Shown one piece after another: positions 22,536 through 29,556 of a DNA stretch of 33,942 nucleotides (the stretch's first letter is position 1; every line of letters starts with the position of its first letter). The notes below the pieces were generated by a model. The model saw only the letters and a list, made by a program, of their open reading frames with translations. It was not told the DNA's origin and ran no database searches. A program made the position numbers and the translations under genes. This DNA is from Actinomycetota bacterium (GTDB lineage: Bacteria; Actinomycetota; Acidimicrobiia; Acidimicrobiales; AC-14): positions 1 through 33,942 of the forward strand of contig VAWU01000067.1 of NCBI GenBank assembly GCA_005888325.1, given 5' to 3'.

Positions 22536-23651
22536 ATGCCCGAAGCCGTTGTCGTCTCCTTCGCCCGCACTCCGGTCGCCGACGCCTACAAGGGCTCGCT
22601 GGCCCGGACCCCCATCGTCGAGCTCGGCAAGATCGCGATCGCCGAAGCCCTGAAGCGGTCGGGTGTCTCCCCCGACGACGTCGACGACGTGGTCATGGGC
22701 GAGGTGCTCCAAGGCGGCGGCGACCTCGCCCGTTACGTCGCACTCGACCTGGGCCTGCCGCTCGACACACCCGGCGTCGCGATGAACCGCCAGTGCGGCA
22801 GCGGTCTGCAGGCCGTCAATGCCGCTGCCGCGTCGATCAAGGCGGGCATGGACAAGGTCGTCATCGCCGGCGGGCTCGAGAGCATGACGCACACGGTGTC
22901 GGGGTTCATCCCCGACAGCCATCCGGAGACACCCGACGCCCCGACGCGCAACATGGGGGTCACCGTGGGGGAGAACACCGCCGACAGGTGCAACATCACC
23001 CGCGAGGAGATGGACGAGTGGGCCTACCACTCGCACATGCGGGCGATCGCCGCCATCGACGCCGGTCGCTTCGTCGACGAGATCGTGCCCGTCGAGATCG
23101 AGGGCGGCATCTTCGACACCGACGAGCATCCCCGCCGCACGACCTCGCTCGAGAAGCTGGCCGCGCTGCCCGCCATCTTCAAGGAGGGCGGCCGGGTCAC
23201 CGCGGGCAACTCGTCGAGCCTCAACGACGGCGCCGCTGCGCTCGTGATCGTCGACGGCGACTACGCCAAGGCTCACGGCCTCGAGCCCCTGGCCACCATC
23301 AGGAGCTGGGCGTGTGCCGGTGTCGCGCCGCGCGACACGGGTATCGCCCCGACGATCGCGATCCCGCGCGCCCTCGAGCGCGCCGGCTTGACCACGGCCG
23401 ACGTGAAGCTGGCCGAGATCAACGAGGCCTTCGCCTCGATGGCCGTCGCCTGCACCCGGGTGCTCGGCTTCTCGCCCGAGAACGTGAACGTCGACGGCGG
23501 CGCGGTCGGCATCGGCCATCCCGTCGCCGCCTCGGGCGCCCGCATCCTCGGCCACCTCGTCATGGAGCTGCGCCGCCGCGGCGGCGGGCACGGCGTCGCG
23601 TCGCTCTGCGCGGGCGGCGGCATGGGCATCGCGACCGTCATCGAGGTCTGA
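22536..23651 (+). CDS. Acetyl-CoA acyltransferase (thiolase, FadA-type)
   Basis: 371 residues. The acyl-accepting Cys87 (N-R-Q-C-G-S-G), His328 in V-G-I-G-H-P and the second catalytic Cys358 in C-A-G-G-G-M-G are all in place, so it should cleave 3-ketoacyl-CoA with CoA. The protein is shorter than typical 390-residue thiolases, as in the FadA5/FadA6-like actinobacterial members used for steroid side chains and rings; that resemblance is inference. The gene has its own operator and promoter and is convergent with the acyl-CoA dehydrogenase gene; both stop codons lie in a shared hairpin. Confidence 0.9.
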   Translation: MPEAVVVSFARTPVADAYKGSLARTPIVELGKIAIAEALKRSGVSPDDVDDVVMGEVLQGGGDLARYVALDLGLPLDTPGVAMNRQCGSGLQAVNAAAASIKAGMDKVVIAGGLESMTHTVSGFIPDSHPETPDAPTRNMGVTVGENTADRCNITREEMDEWAYHSHMRAIAAIDAGRFVDEIVPVEIEGGIFDTDEHPRRTTSLEKLAALPAIFKEGGRVTAGNSSSLNDGAAALVIVDGDYAKAHGLEPLATIRSWACAGVAPRDTGIAPTIAIPRALERAGLTTADVKLAEINEAFASMAVACTRVLGFSPENVNVDGGAVGIGHPVAASGARILGHLVMELRRRGGGHGVASLCAGGGMGIATVIEV

Positions 23652-23683
23652 CCAACCCAGAGAGAACGAGGGTGGTGGTCAGA
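23647..23683. terminator. Bidirectional terminator-like hairpin holding both convergent stop codons
   Basis: TCTGACCA (23647-23654) pairs with TGGTCAGA (23676-23683), and ACCC (23655-23658) pairs with GGGT (23670-23673) across a 2-base bulge and an 11-nt loop. The thiolase TGA (23649-23651) and the minus-strand TGA of the next gene (23679-23681) lie in opposite arms. No U-tract is present. Confidence 0.55.
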
Positions 23684-24620
23684 GGATGAGAGAGGCGAGG
23701 CGGTCGCGGTGCCAGTCGCTGGTGCCGAGGAGGTACTCCGACGCATAGGCGCGGCGGATGTAGAGGTGGAGGTCGTGCTCCCACGTGTAGCCGATCCCGC
23801 CGTGGATCTGGATGGCGTCCTTGGCGTTGAGCTTGGCCGCCTCGCCCGCCATCACCTTGGCCACGTGCGCGGCGCGGCGCAGCTCGGGGTCGCCTGCGTC
23901 GATCGTCATGGCCGCGTAGTAGACCGCGCTCCACGCCTGCTCCTTGACGAGCGCCATGTTGGCCAGCTTGTGCTGTATCGCCTGGAACGAGCCGATGGGC
24001 CGGTCGAACTGCACCCGCGTCTTCGCGTAGGCGAGCGTGGTGTCGAACAACCACCGCACCGTGCCCATGAGCTCGGCCGCGAGCGCCACGTAGGCGCGGG
24101 CGAGCACGCCCTCGAGTGCGGCGCTCGCGATCGGCACGCTGTCGCCATCGCCGCTCGGGTCGACCGAGTAGAGCCGGCGCGACGAATCGATGGTGGCCAC
24201 GAAGCGGGCGGGCGGCCGCTCGAGGAGGCGTACGCGCGGGCCGGACGGGTCGGGCTCGACGACGGCGACGACGTCGGCGCGTTCGGCCTCGAGCACGTAC
24301 GGGTGCCCCGGGAGCGCCACGGTGCCGACACCAACGCCCGGCTCGGCGCCGGCGGCGGCGAGCAGCGGCGCGTACAGCGCGGTGGTGGCGAAGAACGGCC
24401 CCGGCGCGAGCACCGCACCGGTTTCCTCGAGGAACAGGCACAGGTCGACGAGCGGGCCCGCCCCGATCTCCGTCCATTCGCGCAGGTGCTTCCACAACGG
24501 CCCGGCCGCGCCCGGGTCGTCGGCGTGGGCGCGGACCAGCGACGTCGGGCACTCCTTGGCGAGCAGCGAACGGGCGGAGTCGCGCAACAGCTCCTGCTCG
24601 GGCGTGAGCGTGAAGTCCAT
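23679..24620 (-). CDS. Acyl-CoA dehydrogenase, small subunit type
   Basis: 313 residues, shorter than most (about 380), as seen in the smaller subunit of heteromeric FadE enzymes. It starts D-F-T-L-T-P-E-Q-E-L-L-R and has R-V-Q-F-D-R-P-I (202-209) and I-H-G-G-I-G-Y-T-W-E (272-281); the S-E-P-x-A-G-S-D segment of the large subunit is absent. The likely partner is at 25796-26974 in the same operon. The start is ATG 24620; two upstream copies of the same ATG-GAC-TTC start end at once in TAG (see repeat 24612-24659). Confidence 0.86.
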   Translation of the reverse strand: MDFTLTPEQELLRDSARSLLAKECPTSLVRAHADDPGAAGPLWKHLREWTEIGAGPLVDLCLFLEETGAVLAPGPFFATTALYAPLLAAAGAEPGVGVGTVALPGHPYVLEAERADVVAVVEPDPSGPRVRLLERPPARFVATIDSSRRLYSVDPSGDGDSVPIASAALEGVLARAYVALAAELMGTVRWLFDTTLAYAKTRVQFDRPIGSFQAIQHKLANMALVKEQAWSAVYYAAMTIDAGDPELRRAAHVAKVMAGEAAKLNAKDAIQIHGGIGYTWEHDLHLYIRRAYASEYLLGTSDWHRDRLASLIL

Positions 24621-24659
24621 GTCGCTAGAAGTCCATGTCGCTAGAAGTCCATGTCCCTA
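24612..24659. repeat. Three tandem 16-bp units duplicating the thiolase-homologue stop / dehydrogenase start
   Basis: Units 24612-24627 and 24628-24643 are identical; 24644-24659 differs at one base. On the minus strand each reads stop codon TAG, a short spacer, then ATGGACTTC. The first TAG is the stop of the upstream gene, and the ATGs at 24652 and 24636 open 3-codon ORFs (M-D-F-stop). Only ATG 24620 continues into the gene. Confidence 0.9.
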
Positions 24660-25799
24660 TGCCGCCCCGAGGATCACGGTGCTGGCCGAGGAGAACCAGC
24701 CACCGGTGCCGTTGACGCAGGCGATCTCGGCGTCGGGCACCTGACGGGGGCCGCACTCGCCGCGCAGCTGCCGGGTCGCCTCGACGAGCAGAAAGATGCC
24801 CCGCATGCCCGGATGACACGCGGAGAGGCCGCCGCCGTCGGTGTTGGTCGGCAGCGCGCCGCCGACGCGCAGCTTCCCGTCCGCCACGAACGGCCCGCCC
24901 TCTCCCTTCTTGCAGAACCCCAGCCCTTCGACGGTCAGCAGCACCATCGGGGTGAACGCGTCGTAGAGCTGGCACACGTCGACGTCGTCCGGCGTGATCC
25001 GCGCGCGCCGGAACGCCTGCTCGCCCGACCGTACGCACGGCGACTCGGTGAAGTCCTCCCATTCGCTCATCGTCGTGTGTGACACGGCTTCGCCCGTGCC
25101 GAGCACCCACACCGGGGCCTTGGCACAGTCGCGGGCGCGCTCCTCGCCGGCGAGGATGACGGCGCCACCGCCGTCGGAGCGGACGCAGCAGTGCAGCTTG
25201 GTGAGGGGGTCGGCGATCATCCTCGAGCCGAGCACGTCGTCGATCGTGATCGGGTCGGTGTGGTAGGCGTCGGGGTTCAGCGAGGCGTTGTGGCGGGCCG
25301 ACACCGCGATCTCGGCCAACTGCTCGATGGTCGTGCCGAACTCGTGCATGTGCCGGCGGGCCACCATGGCGTACTTGGCGATGAGCGTGTGCCCGAACGG
25401 CGCGTCGAACTGCGTCGGGCCGCGCGTGCCGAAGCTCAGGTTCGCGCTGCGGAGACGCTTCTTCAGGTCGGCGCGGGCGGTCGACCCGTAGGCCAGCGCC
25501 ACGACGTCGACGAGCCCGGTGGCGATCGCCGCGTAGGCGTGCTCGAGCATGACCTCCCACGTGCTGCCACCGACGCTGGTGGAGTCGACCCAGCTGGGCC
25601 TGATCCCCATGAACTCGCCGACCTCGATCGGTGCGAGCGTGCCGAGGCCGCTCGACATGAAGCCGTCGATGTCGTCCTTGGTGAGGCCCGCGTCGGCGAT
25701 CGCGCGTGCGGTTGCCTGCTGGTGCAGCGCGAATGCGCTCTTGTCGTCGACGCGCCCGCAGTCCGACAACGCCGCGCCCACGATCGCGACGCGCCTCAC
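24657..25799 (-). CDS. Lipid-transfer-type thiolase homologue (SCP2/Ltp-like), nucleophile Cys replaced
   Basis: 380 residues from GTG 25799, which overlaps the upstream stop by 4 bp (GTGA). The opening V-A-I-V-G-A-A-L-S, G-G-S-T-W-E-V around 77-83, then H-P-G-M-R-G with His329 and C-V-N-G-T-G-G at 361-367 follow the SCP2-thiolase fold. At the acyl-accepting Cys position (N-C-A-T-G in SCP2) the sequence is T-S-V-G-G, with Ser75. Such Cys-less members are typical of Ltp2-type aldolases, which work with a DUF35 protein to release a C2 or C3 unit by retro-aldol cleavage. A DUF35 gene is present at 20769. The pathway is inferred. Confidence 0.83.
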   Translation of the reverse strand: MRRVAIVGAALSDCGRVDDKSAFALHQQATARAIADAGLTKDDIDGFMSSGLGTLAPIEVGEFMGIRPSWVDSTSVGGSTWEVMLEHAYAAIATGLVDVVALAYGSTARADLKKRLRSANLSFGTRGPTQFDAPFGHTLIAKYAMVARRHMHEFGTTIEQLAEIAVSARHNASLNPDAYHTDPITIDDVLGSRMIADPLTKLHCCVRSDGGGAVILAGEERARDCAKAPVWVLGTGEAVSHTTMSEWEDFTESPCVRSGEQAFRRARITPDDVDVCQLYDAFTPMVLLTVEGLGFCKKGEGGPFVADGKLRVGGALPTNTDGGGLSACHPGMRGIFLLVEATRQLRGECGPRQVPDAEIACVNGTGGWFSSASTVILGAA

Positions 25800-26974
25800 C
25801 CGCCACCCCGCGGGAGGCCGAGCACCCGCTCGGCGATGATGTTGCGCTGGATCTCGGAGGTCCCGCCGGCGATGGTGTTGGCGAAGCTGGTGAAGAAGCT
25901 CCGCACCCACCGCCCAGCGTCGGGGTTCACCTCGCGATCGACCACCACGGCCATCTCGCCTTCGAGCTCCATGCCCAGCTCGTAGAGCGCCTTGCCCTGC
26001 TCGGACACGGCCAGCTTGAGGTAGGAGTGCTCGGGCGCCGAGCTGCCCTGGGCGAAGCTGCTGAAGCCCTTGTAGCCGAGGGCGCGCAGGCCCGCCACCC
26101 GGGCGTACGCGTCGGCGAGCCGGCGGCGCACGACGGGGTCGCGGTCCTGGCCCGTGCGGCGGGCCAGGGCGACCAGCCCGTCGAGCGAGAACTGCAGCGC
26201 GGACACGCCCTGCACCCAGAGGCCGCCGCGCTCGTGCGCGAGTGAGCCCATGGTGATGCGCCACCCGTCGTTCATCGCGCCGATGAGGTTGTCGCGGGGC
26301 ACGATCACGTCGGTGAAGAACACCTCGGCGAAGTCGACGTTGCCGGTGATGTGGCGCAGCGGCCGCACTTCGATGCCCGGCGTGTCCATGTCGAGGATGA
26401 GGACGCTGATCCCCTTGTGCTTCGGCGCCGCGAGGTCGGTGCGGGCGTAGAGGAAGCACTTCTGCGCCCACATCGCGTACGAGGTCCAGACCTTCTGGCC
26501 GTTGACCACGAACTGGTCGCCGTCGAGGACCGCACGGGTCGAGAGCGACGCGAGGTCGGAGCCGGCGTCGGGCTCGCTCATGCCGATGCACCACACCGTG
26601 TCGCCTCGCAGAGCCGCGGGCGCGAGCGCCTTCTGCTCGTCGGTGCCGAACTCCAGCAGGCTGGGCGCGACGATGGCGTAGCCGGGGAAGTGCAGCGCCC
26701 GGGGCAGGCCCCGGGCGGACATCTCCTCCAGGTAGATCAGCGTCTGCACGGGCGTGGCGTCACGTCCACCGAGCTCGGGTGGATAGCCGGGCACCAGCCA
26801 GCCGTGGTCGAACAGCGTCGCCTGCCAGGCGCGCGCCCAGTCAGGGATGCCGCCGCCCCCTTCGTCGTCCTGCGGGAAGTCGCGGCCGCGCGCCTCGGAC
26901 GGCGCGTTGGCGTCGAGGAACGTCGCCAGCTCGGCCCGGAACGCCTCTTCGTCCGGGCCCCAGGCCAGTTCCAC
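25796..26974 (-). CDS. Acyl-CoA dehydrogenase, large subunit type
   Basis: 392 residues from GTG 26974. W-C-I-G-M-S-E-P-D-A-G-S-D-L (128-141) is the FAD/substrate signature, and G-G-T-S-E-I-Q-R-N-I-I near the C-terminus matches. It likely forms a heteromer with the small subunit at 23679-24620. It lies 3 nt after the SDR stop and overlaps the next start (GTGA), so it is fourth from the end of a five-gene operon that includes two SDRs. The reaction is FAD-dependent alpha,beta-dehydrogenation of an acyl-CoA. Confidence 0.88.
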   Translation of the reverse strand: MELAWGPDEEAFRAELATFLDANAPSEARGRDFPQDDEGGGGIPDWARAWQATLFDHGWLVPGYPPELGGRDATPVQTLIYLEEMSARGLPRALHFPGYAIVAPSLLEFGTDEQKALAPAALRGDTVWCIGMSEPDAGSDLASLSTRAVLDGDQFVVNGQKVWTSYAMWAQKCFLYARTDLAAPKHKGISVLILDMDTPGIEVRPLRHITGNVDFAEVFFTDVIVPRDNLIGAMNDGWRITMGSLAHERGGLWVQGVSALQFSLDGLVALARRTGQDRDPVVRRRLADAYARVAGLRALGYKGFSSFAQGSSAPEHSYLKLAVSEQGKALYELGMELEGEMAVVVDREVNPDAGRWVRSFFTSFANTIAGGTSEIQRNIIAERVLGLPRGGG

Positions 26975-26977
26975 GCG

Positions 26978-27901
26978 CTACCCCTCGAACGAGAACATGA
27001 ACGGCGGCACGCCGGGCGCGCTCTTCGCGAAAAGCGCGTCGCGCCCGTCGGCGATGCTCTCGATCGTCCACGGCTTGTCGGCGGTGATCTCGGTGACCGG
27101 ACGCCAGCCCTGCACGATCTGGGCCAGCCCGCCCTGCACCTTCACGACCTGGCCGGACACACCGTCGGAGAGGTCGGACGCCAGCCAGCCGACGACCGCG
27201 GCCACGTTCTCGGGAGCGAAGCGGTCGAACTGGCCTTCCTTGGCCTGCATGAACTCACCCGCGCCCGGGGTGGCCTCGGTGAGCCGGGTGCGCGCCACCG
27301 GCGCGATCGCGTTGACGCGCACCCCGAGTCGCTCGAGCTCGCGCGCGAGCACGATCGTCATCGCCGCGATGCCCGCCTTCGCCGCCGCGTAGTTGAGCTG
27401 GCCCGCGTTGCCGTAGAGGCCCGACTCCGACGCGGTGTTGATGATCTTCGCGTTGACCGGCGCGCTCGTCTCCTTGAACCGCGCCCGCCAGTACGCGGCT
27501 GCATGCCGGCTGGGGCAGAAGTGGCCCTTCAGGTGGACGGCGATCACCGCGTCCCAGTCCGCCTCGTCCATGTTGAAGCTCATCTTGTCGCGCAGGATCC
27601 CCGCGTTGTTCACAAGGATGTCGAGCCCGCCGAACACCTTGACGGCCTGGTCGACCATGCGTCCGGCGCCCTCGAAGTCGGTGACGCTGTCGTAGTTCGC
27701 CTCGGCCGCGCCGCCGGCCGCCTGGATCTCGTCGACCACCTGCTGGGCGGGGGTCTGGTCCTGCCCCTCGCCGGTCATGGCGCCGCCGACGTCGTTGACG
27801 ACCACCTTGGCGCCCTCGGACGCGAGCAGCAACGCCTCGGTACGACCGATGCCGCGCCCTGCGCCGGTCACGATCGCGACCTTTCCGTCGAGCAGTCCCA
27901 T
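26978..27901 (-). CDS. SDR-family oxidoreductase (HSD17B4-like), paralogue 2
   Basis: 307 residues, ATG 27901 with AGGAGG 8 nt upstream. TGAGRGIG (12-19), NNAG (98-101), Ser158 and Y-A-A-A-K (171-175) are intact. Its first 130 residues run almost in step with the SDRs at 19834 and 27913 (D-G-K-V-A-I-V-T-G, V-V-V-N-D, H-L-K-G-H-F), so the three are paralogues. A C-terminal extension of about 50 residues is shared with the SDR at 19834. The likely reaction is 3-hydroxyacyl-CoA to 3-ketoacyl-CoA. Confidence 0.87.
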   Translation of the reverse strand: MGLLDGKVAIVTGAGRGIGRTEALLLASEGAKVVVNDVGGAMTGEGQDQTPAQQVVDEIQAAGGAAEANYDSVTDFEGAGRMVDQAVKVFGGLDILVNNAGILRDKMSFNMDEADWDAVIAVHLKGHFCPSRHAAAYWRARFKETSAPVNAKIINTASESGLYGNAGQLNYAAAKAGIAAMTIVLARELERLGVRVNAIAPVARTRLTEATPGAGEFMQAKEGQFDRFAPENVAAVVGWLASDLSDGVSGQVVKVQGGLAQIVQGWRPVTEITADKPWTIESIADGRDALFAKSAPGVPPFMFSFEG

Positions 27902-27912
27902 CCCCGCGCCTC

Positions 27913-28860
27913 CTACTTGCTGCCCGGCAGCACCATGCCGGGGTTGCGCGACCGGAAGACGAACGCGTTGACGGTGGGACCGATGTCGGCCGGCCGCCAC
28001 TTCGTCGGCCCTTCCTTCGTCTTGCTCTCGAACAGCTCGCCCAGCTGCCACGGCTGGTAGTGGGCGATGGTGTTGCCGACGGCCCGGAACACCTGGCCGG
28101 TGACGTGCAGTGCCTGGTCGGAGGCCAACCACGCCACCATGGGCGCGGAGTTGCCCGGGTTCATGGCGTTGAACTCGGTGTACTCGTCGGGCTCCTTGAT
28201 CTCGATGTCCTTCATGGCCTGGCCCACCATGCGGGTGAAGCCGCCGGGCGCGATCGCGTTGACGCGGACGCCGTAGCGCCCGAGCTCGAGGCTGGTGATG
28301 ATCGTCATCGCCGCGATGCCCGCCTTGGCCGCGCCGTAGTTCGACTGGCTCGCCTGGCCCTGGAGGCCTGCGCTCGACACGGTGTTGACGATGGCGGCCC
28401 GGGGCTGGTCGCCGGCCTTCGACTGCTCACGCCAGTACGCCGACGCGTGACGGCTCATGCACCACGTGCCCTTGAGGTGCACGCGGATGACGGCGTCGAA
28501 GTCGTCCTCGCTCATCGAGAAGATCATGCGGTCGCGCAGGATGCCGGCGTTGTTAACGAGGACGTCGAGCCGGCCGTAGGTCTCGACCGCCTGGTCGACG
28601 ATGCTCTTCGCGCCGTTGAAGTCGGCGACGTCGTCGTAGTTGGCCACGGCCTCGCCGCCGCGACTGCGGATGATCTCGGCGACCTCCTCGGCCGGCCGCT
28701 TGTCGGCGCCCTCGCCGGTGACGGAGCCGCCCAGGTCGTTGACGATGACCTTCGCGCCTTCGGCGGCGAGCTCGAGCGCCTCACCCCGGCCGACACCGTG
28801 CCCGGCCCCGGTGACGATCGCCACCTTGCCGTCGAGAATCCGGTCGTCGGGAATGCCCAC
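27913..28860 (-). CDS. SDR-family oxidoreductase (HSD17B4-like), paralogue 3
   Basis: 315 residues from GTG 28860 with AGGAGGA just upstream. TGAGHGVG (17-24), NNAG (103-106), Ser162-163 and Y-G-A-A-K (175-179) are present. It has a longer N-terminus than the other two paralogues and a C-terminal stretch with F-R-S-R-N-P-G-M-V-L. First gene of a five-gene minus-strand operon (two SDRs, ACAD, Ltp-like, ACAD) that extends to 23679. It is divergent from the MaoC-type gene, with operator copy 4 between them. Confidence 0.87.
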   Translation of the reverse strand: MGIPDDRILDGKVAIVTGAGHGVGRGEALELAAEGAKVIVNDLGGSVTGEGADKRPAEEVAEIIRSRGGEAVANYDDVADFNGAKSIVDQAVETYGRLDVLVNNAGILRDRMIFSMSEDDFDAVIRVHLKGTWCMSRHASAYWREQSKAGDQPRAAIVNTVSSAGLQGQASQSNYGAAKAGIAAMTIITSLELGRYGVRVNAIAPGGFTRMVGQAMKDIEIKEPDEYTEFNAMNPGNSAPMVAWLASDQALHVTGQVFRAVGNTIAHYQPWQLGELFESKTKEGPTKWRPADIGPTVNAFVFRSRNPGMVLPGSK

Positions 28861-28883
28861 AGGTCCTCCTCTTCGGTTATCGT

Positions 28884-28899
28884 CTGACGCTCGTGTCAG
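28884..28899. promoter_or_regulatory. Operator copy 4 between the five-gene operon and the MaoC-type gene
   Basis: CTGACGCTCGTGTCAG has perfect CTGAC...GTCAG arms and fits the consensus at every position. Both neighbouring genes have clear ribosome sites (AGGAGGA on the minus strand; GAGGAGGG at 28912-28919). No clean TANNNT pair sits on top of the palindrome, unlike copies 1-3. Confidence 0.68.
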
Positions 28900-28923
28900 G
28901 GTAGTCGCGTCCGAGGAGGGTAC

Positions 28924-29418
28924 ATGGCGGTCGACACCAGCATCATCGGCAGGGAGACGGGGCGTGCGCGCGTGCAGGTCGAGCGTGCGCCGCTCGCCAA
29001 CTTCGCCAAGGCGGTGAAGGACGACAACGCGGTGTACAGCGACGTGAACGCGGCCGAGGCGGCCGGGTTCGATGGCGTCCCCGCGCCGCCCACCTTCGGC
29101 TTCGCCCTCGAGTTCTGGGGCCGCTACCCCGAGCTGCAGCAGGGGCTGAAGCCGGTCGAGGGCAACCCGATGTTCGAGGTGATCGGCAAGCTGATGCAGA
29201 ACGGCGGCCTGGTGCTGCACGGCGAGCAGGAGTTCGAGTACCACCGTCCGATCGTGGCGGGCGACGTCCTGCGCAGCGAGGGCAAGGTGGTGGACGCGTA
29301 CGAGAAGGAGAGCAAGGGCAAGACGATGACGTTCGTCGTGTCCGAGACGGTGTGGAGCGACGACAAGACCGGGGAGCCGGTGCTGACGGCGCGGTTCAAT
29401 CTGATCCACCGTCGATGA
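28924..29418 (+). CDS. MaoC-type (FAS1-like N-terminal) dehydratase subunit
   Basis: 164 residues, ATG 28924, with GAGGAGGG 4 nt upstream. The segment V-E-R-A-P-L-A-N-F-A-K-A-V-K-D-D-N (about 19-35), P-A-P-P-T-F-G-F-A (53-61), and the hot-dog E-Q-E-F-E-Y-H-R-P-I-V-A-G-D-V (100-114) match the MaoC N-terminal dehydratase domain (HadA/HadC or HSD17B4-hydratase-like). It would hydrate a 2-enoyl-CoA. Such short hot-dog proteins usually pair with a second MaoC protein; none is in the window. The region to 29431 carries no gene, only the following hairpin. Confidence 0.78.
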   Translation: MAVDTSIIGRETGRARVQVERAPLANFAKAVKDDNAVYSDVNAAEAAGFDGVPAPPTFGFALEFWGRYPELQQGLKPVEGNPMFEVIGKLMQNGGLVLHGEQEFEYHRPIVAGDVLRSEGKVVDAYEKESKGKTMTFVVSETVWSDDKTGEPVLTARFNLIHRR

Positions 29419-29431
29419 AGGGGCTTGGGGG

Positions 29432-29497
29432 GCGGGGCCTGAGCTCGCATCCGTCGCCAACCCCGCCCGTCCCCGACGGATGCGACTCAGGCCCCGC
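29432..29497. terminator. Long terminator-like hairpin after the MaoC-type gene
   Basis: Arm 29432-29456 pairs with 29474-29497 over about 23 bp, with one unpaired base and a 17-nt loop. It is GC-rich, has no U-tract, and lies 14 nt after the stop at 29418. It would isolate the next gene from the MaoC transcript. It is also a large inverted repeat that might have another use. Confidence 0.6.
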
Positions 29498-29534
29498 TTG
29501 GAGTACTGGCAACGACGCACGCATCGAGGTGTGT

Positions 29535-29556
29535 GAGATGAGGTTGAGATGAGGTT
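29535..29556 (+). repeat. 11-bp tandem duplication of the SDR start
   Basis: GAGATGAGGTT occurs twice without a gap (29535-29545, 29546-29556). ATG 29538 opens a 4-codon ORF (M-R-L-R-stop) whose TGA (29550-29552) overlaps ATG 29549, the start of the SDR. Confidence 0.9.

Noticed and set aside
24657-26594. A 645-residue fusion of an ACAD fragment and the thiolase homologue
   Set aside because: The N-terminal part is an out-of-frame reading of the ACAD gene; the real start is GTG 25799 overlapping the ACAD stop.
26351-28060. A 569-codon plus-strand open frame
   Set aside because: Antisense to the ACAD and SDR genes, with no recognisable domain and typical mirror-frame composition.
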